Origin: Balneola sp.
Lineage (GTDB): Bacteria; Bacteroidota; Rhodothermia; Balneolales; Balneolaceae
Length of the DNA stretch: 64,000 nucleotides
Assembly: GCA_002694685.1 (NCBI GenBank)
Contig: NZMW01000003.1
Coordinates: forward strand, 1 to 64,000
Direction: 5' to 3'
Shown here: piece by piece, positions 36,129 to 44,076 of the stretch
Layout of the letters: every line of letters starts with the position of its first letter
Position numbering within the stretch: position 1 is the stretch's first letter
Made by a program: the position numbers and the translations under genes
The notes under the pieces: generated by a model
Told to the model about the DNA's origin: nothing
The model's input: the letters and a program-made list of their open reading frames with translations, nothing else
Database searches by the model: none

Positions 36129-36909
36129 GAAACATGAACAGTTGATTGCCGATTATCTAGCCGGGTCTCTCGATGACGCCGGCAAGACAAAAGTAGAGGA
36201 AATGATCGCCAGTGGTGAAATTGACTTTATGGAATTTCGAGAGCTGGAAAAATTACATGAGGATTTGGGTTCAATACCAACCCCGGCGCCTGGCAAGGCA
36301 ATGAGTGCAAATTTCTATGCTATGCTGGAGGAGGAAAAGAAAAATATTAAACCTTCATGGATTGAGTCGGCAGTAGACCATATCCGCCAAGTATTGGAAG
36401 AATTGACTATGCCTCGCCTGGCTTACGGGTTAGTGCTGTTATTTATAGGTGGTTTTATAGGGACACAGCTAAATGGAGGACAGTCTGAAATTGAACAGCT
36501 CAGCCAGGAAGTGCAGGATATGCGTGAAATGATGATGGTAAATATGCTGGAAGGCGCTTCGGCGGCAGACAGGCTTAAAGCGGTGACCATTAGCAGTGAA
36601 TTGACCTCCGTAGATTCTGAAGCTATTCATGCTCTTTTATTTACATTGAATAATGATCCCAGTGTAAACGTACGGGTTCAAGCCATAGAAGCTTTGAAGC
36701 GATGGGGGAATAATGAACGGGTTCGCCAGGGATTAGTTAAATCGATTGCTAAGCAGCAATCCCCAATTGTAATCATAGAATTAGCGGATGCCATGTTGGA
36801 ATTAGAACTTCGCAATTCGGCACCGGAATTCAGAAAGCTTATCGAAGAGAGAACGCTGGATTTCACCGTAAAACAGAAACTTGAAAACAGCATAGCTGCA
36901 CTATCGTGA
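36121..36909 (+). CDS. Anti-sigma-like membrane protein with HEAT repeats
   Basis: The ATG lies inside the sigma gene's last codons, so translation is coupled. The 262-residue product has a cytoplasmic N-terminal segment resembling anti-sigma domains (LIADYLAGSLDDAGKTKVEE) but lacking the zinc Cys/His. One membrane helix follows (LAYGLVLLFIGGFIGTQL, about residue 98-115), then a coiled stretch. About 110 residues of HEAT-like repeats come next, PSVNVRVQAIEALKRWG being the clearest. I infer it holds the sigma factor at the membrane and senses a partner through the extracytoplasmic HEAT part. Confidence 0.72.
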   Translation: MNEKHEQLIADYLAGSLDDAGKTKVEEMIASGEIDFMEFRELEKLHEDLGSIPTPAPGKAMSANFYAMLEEEKKNIKPSWIESAVDHIRQVLEELTMPRLAYGLVLLFIGGFIGTQLNGGQSEIEQLSQEVQDMREMMMVNMLEGASAADRLKAVTISSELTSVDSEAIHALLFTLNNDPSVNVRVQAIEALKRWGNNERVRQGLVKSIAKQQSPIVIIELADAMLELELRNSAPEFRKLIEERTLDFTVKQKLENSIAALS

Positions 36910-36917
36910 GGAAGAGT

Positions 36918-37808
36918 ATGAAAACTGTGATAACGTTTATAATTGTTTTAGCAAGTACAGCTTTATATGCACAAACGACTATTTCATCTCAAAGGGTTCA
37001 GGAAGAGATTGAAATGCGAATCCCAGCTTCTGAATTTAACGCTGAAACCTTCTTTCACCTAAAGAACATAAATGGAGATTTGAATGCTGAAGGTTATGAT
37101 GGAGATGAAATCATCATCACAGGGACAAAGATTATCACAACCAAACCCAGATATAAAGATGACTTTAATCCCGATGAAATTTACCTGGATCGGCTGGACG
37201 GTAGGAATAGCATTTTTGTATTTGTCCGTCAGCCTGGGGTCGAAGTGAGAATACAGGGGGATGAGTTACATTATGACTCAAGAAAAAGAAGCAGGAAAAA
37301 ATATAGCAATGATGATCGTTTGGACTTCGAGTTTAACCTTCAGGCAAAAATACCACGCCATCTAATGGCGGAAATTTCCACTATCAATGGCGGAGAAGTT
37401 GTTGTTGAAGGCATGAAGAATGGTGTTGAAGCATTTAATGTAAACGGAAGTGTTTTTGTGAATGATGTAGCGGGTCATGTAAAAGCCAACACGGTAAATG
37501 GTAATATCCGTGTAGAGTTTAGTGAAACTCCCTTAGATGACTCTGAATTCAACACGGTAAACGGAACAGTTGAAGTATTTGCACCAAAAAATTTAGCTGC
37601 TGTTGTAACCTTCAAGAGTATGCACGGTGAACTATATACCGACTTCGAGAATATTGAATACCTGCCTAACCGGGTAAAAAAGAATAAGGATGGGAAGAAC
37701 CGGTACAGCATAGAGCAAACAGCTCCAATTCAAATCGGCGAAGGCGGTCCTGAAATGCACTTTCAGCTTTTAAATGGAAGTGCCTACATCAAACAAAGAA
37801 AATCATAA
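36918..37808 (+). CDS. Exported DUF4097 beta-repeat protein, paralogue 1
   Basis: I start at the ATG preceded by GAGGAAG, giving a signal peptide ending LYAQ. The 296-residue protein has the DUF4097 right-handed beta-helix-like repeat, visible as STINGGEVVVEG, AFNVNGSVFVNDV, NTVNGNIRVEF and NTVNGTVEVF. Such proteins often sit beside ECF sigma and anti-sigma genes, but their role is unknown. It differs from its neighbour by a long insert of basic residues (HYDSRKRSRKKYSNDDR, about residues 116-132). A location in the periplasm or at the outer membrane is likely. Confidence 0.82.
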   Translation: MKTVITFIIVLASTALYAQTTISSQRVQEEIEMRIPASEFNAETFFHLKNINGDLNAEGYDGDEIIITGTKIITTKPRYKDDFNPDEIYLDRLDGRNSIFVFVRQPGVEVRIQGDELHYDSRKRSRKKYSNDDRLDFEFNLQAKIPRHLMAEISTINGGEVVVEGMKNGVEAFNVNGSVFVNDVAGHVKANTVNGNIRVEFSETPLDDSEFNTVNGTVEVFAPKNLAAVVTFKSMHGELYTDFENIEYLPNRVKKNKDGKNRYSIEQTAPIQIGEGGPEMHFQLLNGSAYIKQRKS

Positions 37809-37820
37809 AGAATAAATACC

Positions 37821-38624
37821 ATGAATACGTTAATAAAACAGTTCGTTTTTACAGTAATAATCAGCCTTCTTTCCATCCCGGCGCTGGCACAAAATAATCT
37901 TGAAATTCCTCTTTCAAACCCCGGGCAACCTGGAAAATTGATTGTGGCGGCTAACTTCTCTGACGAAGTACAGGTGAGAGTACATGACAAAGATAATGTC
38001 ATCGTTAATTATGATGGTCAAGAAGACGAGGATGATCATGATGCCATGAGAAACGGAATGCGAAGGATTTCAGGCGGTGGAGTCAGTATAGATGTAACCG
38101 AAGATAATAACGAAGTACGGGTTAATACCGGCCCTATGCCAAACAGTGATTTAGAGATGATCATCTATGTCCCCAGAAACTTTTCACTGAAGTTAAATAC
38201 CATTCAAGGGGACGTTATGGTTACCGGCCTAAAAGGAGAGTTAGAAATCAGTGCCGTTAATGGCGATGTAGAGCTCTTGGATATTTCAGGTACGGTTTTA
38301 GTGAATAGCGTGAATGGAGATATAGAGATTGATTTCAATGAAGTTGATCCTGATTCCCCAATGTCTTTCACCGGAGTAAATGGTGATATCGATGTGTCAC
38401 TGCCTGCAAATGCTAAGTTCACGGCAAAAATGAAAACCGAGTGGGGTGAAGTTCTCACTAACTTTGATATGGATATAAACCGCACTCCTTCAAAAACGGA
38501 AGAAAATAAAGATGGAGAGTACCGTGTATCTGTGAATAAATGGATCACCGGAAAAGTAAATGGCGGAGGTCCGGAATATTTGTTCAAAACTCTACACGGA
38601 GATATTTCAATTCGTAAAAAGTAA
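37821..38624 (+). CDS. Exported DUF4097 beta-repeat protein, paralogue 2
   Basis: A 267-residue paralogue of the preceding gene, with a signal peptide ending ALAQ. Its repeat series is NTIQGDVMVTG, EISAVNGDVELLD, VNSVNGDIEIDF and TGVNGDIDVSL. Both proteins end with a similar tail (GGPEMHFQLLNGSAYIK and GGPEYLFKTLHGDISIRK), pointing to tandem duplication. It is the last gene of the sigma operon, 12 bases after its paralogue. Confidence 0.82.
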   Translation: MNTLIKQFVFTVIISLLSIPALAQNNLEIPLSNPGQPGKLIVAANFSDEVQVRVHDKDNVIVNYDGQEDEDDHDAMRNGMRRISGGGVSIDVTEDNNEVRVNTGPMPNSDLEMIIYVPRNFSLKLNTIQGDVMVTGLKGELEISAVNGDVELLDISGTVLVNSVNGDIEIDFNEVDPDSPMSFTGVNGDIDVSLPANAKFTAKMKTEWGEVLTNFDMDINRTPSKTEENKDGEYRVSVNKWITGKVNGGGPEYLFKTLHGDISIRKK

Positions 38625-38633
38625 AATAATTCA

Positions 38634-38665
38634 GCAACCTTTTAAGGTTGTGCTCGTCTATATAA
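38634..38665 (+). promoter_or_regulatory. Putative ECF promoter with overlapping inverted repeat
   Basis: GCAAC at 38634 and CGTCTA at 38655 are 16 bases apart. The arms CAACCTT and AAGGTTG around TT (38635-38650) form an inverted repeat over the -35 region. The 13-mer CTCGTCTATATAA at 38653 occurs identically at 14396, ahead of the candidate RNA. Confidence 0.5.
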
Positions 38666-38745
38666 AAAATCATAACTGGAGCTGTAAGCCATTTGTACCA
38701 ATGTGTTTGCAGGGATAGGACTCCTCTCTAAATTCATAATAAACC

Positions 38746-41463
38746 ATGAAAAGTCTATACGCTACAATAGCAATGGTATGTCTATGTGCTAACGTATTTG
38801 CACAGAATTCCTATCAAAAAAGTGGAGATACCATCAACGTAAAAACAGATGATGTACGAAGAGGGACAGCACAAAGCCCTGCAATGGAAGCGGTAAGAAT
38901 TACCGAAGGAAACAAGGTGAATTTAGATGGGTTTCTTAATGAAGATGTCTGGCTTGTTGCTCCCAAAGCAACTCAATTTACCCAACGTGCACCAGACGAT
39001 GGAAGCACTGCTTCAGAGAGAACAGAAATTCAACTGCTATATACCGATTCATATATTTATGTAGGCATCAGAGCTTATGATTCAGCTCCTGATTCTATTC
39101 AGGCTCCTCTGTTTCGCCGCGACGGGAGTGAGGCTAGTGATTGGGTCTATGTAAGTTTTGATAGCTATAACGATAAACGAACCGCTTTCACTTTTGCGAT
39201 CAATCCAAGGGGAGTGCAAAAAGATGTACTGCACTATGATGATACTAACGAAGATATTTTATGGGATGCCGTTTGGGAGGCAAAGACGAATATAAATGAC
39301 GAGGGCTGGTCAGCAGAGATGAAAATTCCCCTTTCACAATTGCGCTTTAGTTCTAAAGACATGGTGCAGTCGTGGGGGGTTAATTTTCAAAGAAGAGTTG
39401 CCCGAAATGGAGAGGTATCTTTCTGGGCACCAACCTCACAGAATGAGACAGGTATAGTCTCAAAATTTGGAAGATTGAATGGGATTGAAAATTTAAGAGA
39501 ACCCCGCCGGCTTGAAATAGCACCTTATGTATCAGCAGATTTAACACGTGTTCCATCTTCAAACACCTCAAGTCCTTATATCAGCAGAAACGAATTAGGG
39601 GGAAGTATTGGGGGAGATATTAAATATGGCTTAACCACTGATTTAACCCTCACAGCTACAATAAACCCTGATTTTGGTCAGGTAGAAGCTGATCCTGCAG
39701 TCATCAATCTATCAGCTAACGAGAATTTCTTTGCCGAACGCCGGCCTTTCTTTCTTGAAGGAAACGATATTTTTCAGTTTGGAAACACTAAAACATTCAG
39801 TCGGTTTGGAAATCCAGTAACATTCTATTCAAGACGAATTGGTCGGTCACCTCAGGGAAGTCCGGGACGGGCAGGTATTAATGCTGAATATGTTGACCGA
39901 CCTGATTTTACGACCATTGCCACCGCTGCAAAAGTAAGTGGAAAAACTCAAAATGGATGGTCATTAGGTTTTTTGGATGCTTATACCCTGAAAGAGGAGG
40001 CTAACTTTACCCGGCAAAATGGAACAGAAGGTTCGTTTGCTGTAGAGCCGGCAACTAACTACATGGTGTTTCGGACGAAGAAAGATATCAACGAGGGAAA
40101 TACTTATTTCGGTGGATTTGCAAGTGCGGTTAATAGAAGTATAGATGGTACTTACTTTGAAGATTATCTGCGGTCTTCGGCCTACCTGGGGGGCGTGGAC
40201 TTTGAACATAACTTCAATAATCGAAACTGGATTGCGAGTGGTGCATTTTCATACAGTTCGATTAATGGGACGCAAGAAGCTATTCAGTTAGCGCAAACCT
40301 CACCGGTTCGGCGTTACAATCGGGTGGATTCTGACGAACTTTTTGTTGATCCCACCGCAACAAATCTCTCCGGATTCGCTACAGAAGTTAGCATTCAAAA
40401 ACGTGGAGGAGAAGATAATTGGCTAGGGTCACTGACTTATTCGGATGTGTCTCCCGGATATGAAACAAATGACATTGGCTTTCAGAATAGATCAGATTAT
40501 CGGTCGATAAACGGTGGTGGCGTTTACCGGGAAACGGATCCTAAACGGGTTCAGTATTTTGAACAATGGTTGTTCAAAGGGCTGTCTTGGAATTACGACA
40601 ATGATGTGATTAGTAATTGGTATGGAATTGGAGCGTTTGTTCGGTTCGACAATCTTTGGACCTTCAATTATAACGCTAATGCATCAGGAAAGAGCTATTC
40701 CGATCGAATAACTCGCGGTGGACCGGTTATGGAAGTTGCTAAAAACTGGAATTTCAATATGAACATTAACACGAACCAGAATAAAGATGTCTCTTTTAAT
40801 TTTGGCACCTATCAGAGACAAGATGTTGCTGGTGAGTTTGATAATGATGTTTGGGTTGGAGTGACATTTCTTCCCACTTCTTTTGTACAGCTATCTATTT
40901 CTCCCGAATTCATCTACCAAAGAGATATTGACCAGTATGTAACAAGAGTTGATGATGCCAATGCAACAGACACCTACGGAACCCGATATGTATTCGCAGA
41001 TATTAAGCAAAGGACTCTGGTGGCTAGCGTCAGACTAAACTGGACTTTTACTCCTACAGTGAGCCTTCAAACATACGTTCGGCCATTTATATCAACAGGT
41101 GAGTATTCAAAATTCAAGGAATTTGCCGAACCACGAACTTATAACTTTGATGTTTACGGAAGAGACAAAGGAACGATAACTCAGGCAGAAAACGGCAATT
41201 ATACCATCGACCCAGACGGCACTGGTAGTTCAGAACCTTTTAGCTTTTCTGATCCCGATTTCAACTTTCGTTCGGTTCAGGGGAATGCTGTATTCAGATG
41301 GGAGTATATGCCCGGATCCACCTTATTCCTCGTATGGCAACAACAGCGGAATGATTTTGTTGGAATGGGGAATTTTGATTTAGGCCGAGACCTGGACGGG
41401 TTGTTCAGTGCTAAACCCACAAATATTTTCTTAGTGAAATTGAGTTATTGGTTTGGATCTTGA
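38746..41463 (+). CDS. DUF5916 outer-membrane protein with CBM9-like domain
   Basis: A 905-residue exported protein. The signal peptide ends VFAQ. A CBM9-like domain follows at about residues 45-220 (VNLDGFLNEDVWLVAPKATQ, WDAVWEAKTNINDEGWSAEM). Then comes the DUF5916 region with alternating aromatic strands ending LVKLSYWFGS, typical of a large outer-membrane beta-barrel. It contains INPDFGQVEADPAVINLS and FFAERRPFFLEG, strongly conserved in the family. Function is unknown; polysaccharide binding or uptake is a guess from the CBM9 part. Its promoter links it to the sigma operon just upstream. Confidence 0.87.
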   Translation: MKSLYATIAMVCLCANVFAQNSYQKSGDTINVKTDDVRRGTAQSPAMEAVRITEGNKVNLDGFLNEDVWLVAPKATQFTQRAPDDGSTASERTEIQLLYTDSYIYVGIRAYDSAPDSIQAPLFRRDGSEASDWVYVSFDSYNDKRTAFTFAINPRGVQKDVLHYDDTNEDILWDAVWEAKTNINDEGWSAEMKIPLSQLRFSSKDMVQSWGVNFQRRVARNGEVSFWAPTSQNETGIVSKFGRLNGIENLREPRRLEIAPYVSADLTRVPSSNTSSPYISRNELGGSIGGDIKYGLTTDLTLTATINPDFGQVEADPAVINLSANENFFAERRPFFLEGNDIFQFGNTKTFSRFGNPVTFYSRRIGRSPQGSPGRAGINAEYVDRPDFTTIATAAKVSGKTQNGWSLGFLDAYTLKEEANFTRQNGTEGSFAVEPATNYMVFRTKKDINEGNTYFGGFASAVNRSIDGTYFEDYLRSSAYLGGVDFEHNFNNRNWIASGAFSYSSINGTQEAIQLAQTSPVRRYNRVDSDELFVDPTATNLSGFATEVSIQKRGGEDNWLGSLTYSDVSPGYETNDIGFQNRSDYRSINGGGVYRETDPKRVQYFEQWLFKGLSWNYDNDVISNWYGIGAFVRFDNLWTFNYNANASGKSYSDRITRGGPVMEVAKNWNFNMNINTNQNKDVSFNFGTYQRQDVAGEFDNDVWVGVTFLPTSFVQLSISPEFIYQRDIDQYVTRVDDANATDTYGTRYVFADIKQRTLVASVRLNWTFTPTVSLQTYVRPFISTGEYSKFKEFAEPRTYNFDVYGRDKGTITQAENGNYTIDPDGTGSSEPFSFSDPDFNFRSVQGNAVFRWEYMPGSTLFLVWQQQRNDFVGMGNFDLGRDLDGLFSAKPTNIFLVKLSYWFGS

Positions 41464-41472
41464 TGAGATAAA

Positions 41473-42261
41473 CTACAGCTGCTTTCGGATTACAATAAAC
41501 ACCAAGATCATGGAAGAGTAGCCGATGAAAAAAGGTATAATGAAATCTTTCAGACCAAGAACAAGCATTACACTGATAATAAGAAGCTGGAAGCCAAGGC
41601 CAAAAGTAGACACGGCTGTCATCAACCAATTAGGGAAATGGGATGAATCGGCAGCTGTTTTATCCATCATATAGATTGTTTTATCAAAGTAGCCATAGCA
41701 GATTTTATATAAGCGAAAAAGGATGTTGACGGTTTTCTGCTTTTCTCCTTTTAGAGCTGTTGGGGTGGAGTCTTCGAAAATTCTGCTGGTTTTGTCTCCG
41801 CCGTGAGCATTCCTTAGGATCACATAGTAATAATTATACAATGTGCCTTGTAGCTGTAGGCCGAGAAATGCGAGTACGGTAAGAGTAATATTGGAATCCG
41901 TGATATACCACAGAGAAGAGAGTATCAGCATATTAAGGATCACATCAGATACTGAATCAAGATATCGGCCGGTATAGGAAGGAGTTTTTTTGAGCCGGGC
42001 CAGTTCACCATCGGCAGCATCCAGAATAGACTTAAACACAAGGAAAAATGCAGCAGCACCATAATATCCATTGACGATACAAAAGATGGCAATAAGCCCA
42101 GATACTATAAATCCTAAGGTAACATGAACCGGAGTGAAGGATGTATTTTTCAGAGAATGTGCAATGACCCTTGCTACTGGCCTTCCATAATCGGATAAAT
42201 CTATAAACTGATAATCTTTAGGTAATTTAGACACTAATACGTATTTGGGAAAGCGTTTCAA
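41473..42261 (-). CDS. CDP-alcohol phosphatidyltransferase family protein
   Basis: A 262-residue integral membrane enzyme with the family motif visible as DAADGELARL, then TGRYLDSVSDV. This supplies the four Asp residues that bind metal and CDP-diacylglycerol. At least six hydrophobic helices are present. It would transfer a phosphatidyl group to an alcohol such as inositol, glycerol phosphate or another acceptor. The acceptor is not evident. It converges with the DUF5916 gene. Confidence 0.86.
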   Translation of the reverse strand: MKRFPKYVLVSKLPKDYQFIDLSDYGRPVARVIAHSLKNTSFTPVHVTLGFIVSGLIAIFCIVNGYYGAAAFFLVFKSILDAADGELARLKKTPSYTGRYLDSVSDVILNMLILSSLWYITDSNITLTVLAFLGLQLQGTLYNYYYVILRNAHGGDKTSRIFEDSTPTALKGEKQKTVNILFRLYKICYGYFDKTIYMMDKTAADSSHFPNWLMTAVSTFGLGFQLLIISVMLVLGLKDFIIPFFIGYSSMILVFIVIRKQL

Positions 42262-42337
42262 GTTTTGGCTAGCTAAATATCAAACACACTTAGCTAGTAG
42301 GATATACAAATAGAAGTATACAGGTTTTGTTTTGATG

Positions 42338-42592
42338 CTAACCTATAGAATTGGCGATGAGTTCCTCCTTTTCCTTTTTTGGATATTGCTTTATCTGATA
42401 TTCTCTTTTACAGGCCTTTGATCGATTAGCAAGTTCCTCAACATAGACCAGTGATTTAGGTATGTGAGCTCGCAAATAACGAGCTCCCTTTCCCTTTTTG
42501 TGTTGATTCCAACGCCTTATAACATGGTTGGTACATCCAGTGTACAGACTTCCATCCATACACCTAATGATGTAAACAAACCAAGTCTTCAT
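42338..42592 (-). CDS. GIY-YIG domain protein (UPF0213/YhbQ-like)
   Basis: An 84-residue stand-alone GIY-YIG nuclease domain: WFVYIIRCMDGSLYTGCTNH, RRWNQHKKGKGARYLRAHIP and LVYVEE. The first motif is YII-YTG. Small members of this kind are common in bacteria; some show nuclease activity, but cellular roles are unclear. No homing or recombination context is visible. Confidence 0.88.
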   Translation of the reverse strand: MKTWFVYIIRCMDGSLYTGCTNHVIRRWNQHKKGKGARYLRAHIPKSLVYVEELANRSKACKREYQIKQYPKKEKEELIANSIG

Positions 42593-42681
42593 ATGGATAT
42601 GAGATTTATTCTGAACGTAATTCTGATTTAACTCCAGCAGAGCTTAGCTAGGTAATCGTAATAAATAAAGAGCAGAAGATT

Positions 42682-42891
42682 TTATTCTACTGAAGTTTTG
42701 CACGTCTTTAGTCCAAACGGCGCATAAAGCGGACAAAAACTGAAAAGACTTGTAAGTACAAATACGCCTGCAAGTACTAATAAAACAATTCCAAGTGTGC
42801 CTGTTACCGTTCCCGTAAAGTATAAGGCCACAAAAATGATAGCCAAAACAAACCGAATAATTTTATCAGCGGAACCCATATTCTTTTTCAT
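42682..42891 (-). CDS. DUF2892 small membrane protein
   Basis: A 69-residue protein with the DUF2892 pattern: MGSADKIIRFVLAIIFVAL, a second helix TLGIVLLVLAGVFVLTSLF, and the tail SFCPLYAPFGLKT. The family forms the membrane part of YgaP-type rhodaneses, though here no rhodanese is attached. A GAGG ribosome-binding site precedes the ATG. It is downstream of a 28-residue membrane peptide gene. Confidence 0.87.
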   Translation of the reverse strand: MKKNMGSADKIIRFVLAIIFVALYFTGTVTGTLGIVLLVLAGVFVLTSLFSFCPLYAPFGLKTCKTSVE

Positions 42892-42909
42892 GATATCCTC
42901 ATATTTTTA

Positions 42910-42996
42910 TTAGATAAATTTTTGAATCAATAAAACTAAGCCGGTAATAATTAATATACACAGTACACAAACGGCTAGAAGTTTTAGTATTTTCAT
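42910..42996 (-). CDS. 28-residue single-helix membrane peptide
   Basis: A very small frame encodes MKILKLLAVCVLCILIITGL followed by VLLIQKFI. It has a positive N-terminus, one membrane helix with two Cys and a charged end. It reads into the DUF2892 gene with a 19-base gap, on the same strand. No strong ribosome-binding site is seen (GGG five bases upstream). The amino-acid pattern is convincing for a membrane peptide, but real expression is unproven. Confidence 0.45.
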   Translation of the reverse strand: MKILKLLAVCVLCILIITGLVLLIQKFI

Positions 42997-43038
42997 GCCC
43001 ATAATAAAACTTATTTATAAAGGTTTCGTGAACTTGTT

Positions 43039-43057
43039 ATTACAATCGAATTGTAAT
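43039..43057. promoter_or_regulatory. 19-base perfect inverted repeat, possible operator
   Basis: ATTACAAT and ATTGTAAT flank CGA, giving a perfect dyad 24 bases before the Bax inhibitor-1 family gene. The position and symmetry suit a repressor or activator site. No cognate regulator is evident nearby. Confidence 0.45.
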
Positions 43058-43080
43058 TAAAATATTTATCAAAAAGAGAA

Positions 43081-43773
43081 ATGAATACACAGCATCTTAC
43101 GGCAGAACAAGTTAAATCAGTTCAAGCCAGTTTTATCAATAAAGTGTACGGCTGGATGGCTCTGGCATTAGCTTTAACCGGCTTTGTTGCTTTAAGAACT
43201 GCAGACTCAGGATTTGCGTCCACGGTAGCTCAAAACCAGATTTTATTTTTTGGGATTGCATTGGCAGAAATTGGATTGGTAGTATGGCTGTCGAGCAGAA
43301 TTAATTCCATGAATGCCAGCATGGCGATTGGACTGTTTTTACTCTATTCGGCTCTTAATGGACTTACGATGTCGATTATATTTCTGATTTATACTTCCGC
43401 TTCCATCGCCTCCACGTTTTTTATAACAGCCGGTACATTTGGCGTGATGAGTGCCTATGGTTACTTCACCAAAAAAGATTTGACGAGTATTGGGAATATA
43501 GCCTTTATGGGCCTTATAGGTATAATTATCGCCTCAATTGTGAACATATTCTTGCAAAGTTCTATGCTGTATTGGCTAGTGACTTACGCTGGGGTTTTAG
43601 TATTTGTAGGGCTTACCGCTTATGACACTCAGAAGATCAAGAAAATGAGCCTTGAAATGGATATTGAATCGGAGGAGGGAAGCAAAGGTGCAATAATGGG
43701 AGCCCTTGCACTATATCTTGACTTCATCAACATGTTTATTTTCTTACTTCGAATCTTTGGGCAGCGGAAATAA
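43081..43773 (+). CDS. Bax inhibitor-1/YccA family membrane protein
   Basis: A 230-residue protein with seven membrane helices. It has the family's opening FINKVYGWMALALALTGFVA, the middle FFITAGTFGVMSAYGYFTKKDL and the C-terminal LTAYDTQKIKKM, where the Asp belongs to the conserved pH/calcium-sensing pair. Bacterial relatives include YccA, an FtsH modulator, and the calcium-leak protein BsYetJ. The exact role here is unknown. A dyad operator-like site lies just upstream. Confidence 0.93.
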   Translation: MNTQHLTAEQVKSVQASFINKVYGWMALALALTGFVALRTADSGFASTVAQNQILFFGIALAEIGLVVWLSSRINSMNASMAIGLFLLYSALNGLTMSIIFLIYTSASIASTFFITAGTFGVMSAYGYFTKKDLTSIGNIAFMGLIGIIIASIVNIFLQSSMLYWLVTYAGVLVFVGLTAYDTQKIKKMSLEMDIESEEGSKGAIMGALALYLDFINMFIFLLRIFGQRK

Positions 43774-43821
43774 ATGGATTGAAAGTATCGGATAAATTGT
43801 ATTGCTGAGAAAAAGGCAGAA

Positions 43822-44076
43822 ATGGCTGATTTCAGTACATTATCTAAATCCGATAAAAGCAGAATTGTAGAGATGGCGTGGGAAGACCGTACCCCTTTTG
43901 ATGCCATCGAATTTCAGTTTGGTCTCAGTGAAGATGAAACCATTCAGCTAATGCGATCCGAAATGAAACGTTCCAGCTTTAAGATGTGGCGGGAACGTGT
44001 TTCCGGAAGAGATACCAAACACCGCAAAAAGAGAAAAGAAGAAGTGAATCGATTTGTAAGCCCAAATCAAAACTAG
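43822..44076 (+). CDS. TIGR03643 family protein
   Basis: An 84-residue cytoplasmic protein matching the TIGR03643/DUF2805 family. It shows RIVEMAWEDRTPFDAIEFQF, GLSEDETIQLMRSEMKRSSF and MWRERVSGRDTKHRKK. The basic C-terminus and helix-turn-helix-like middle suggest nucleic-acid binding, which is inference only. Its last 4 bases overlap the convergent amidohydrolase gene. Confidence 0.87.
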   Translation: MADFSTLSKSDKSRIVEMAWEDRTPFDAIEFQFGLSEDETIQLMRSEMKRSSFKMWRERVSGRDTKHRKKRKEEVNRFVSPNQN

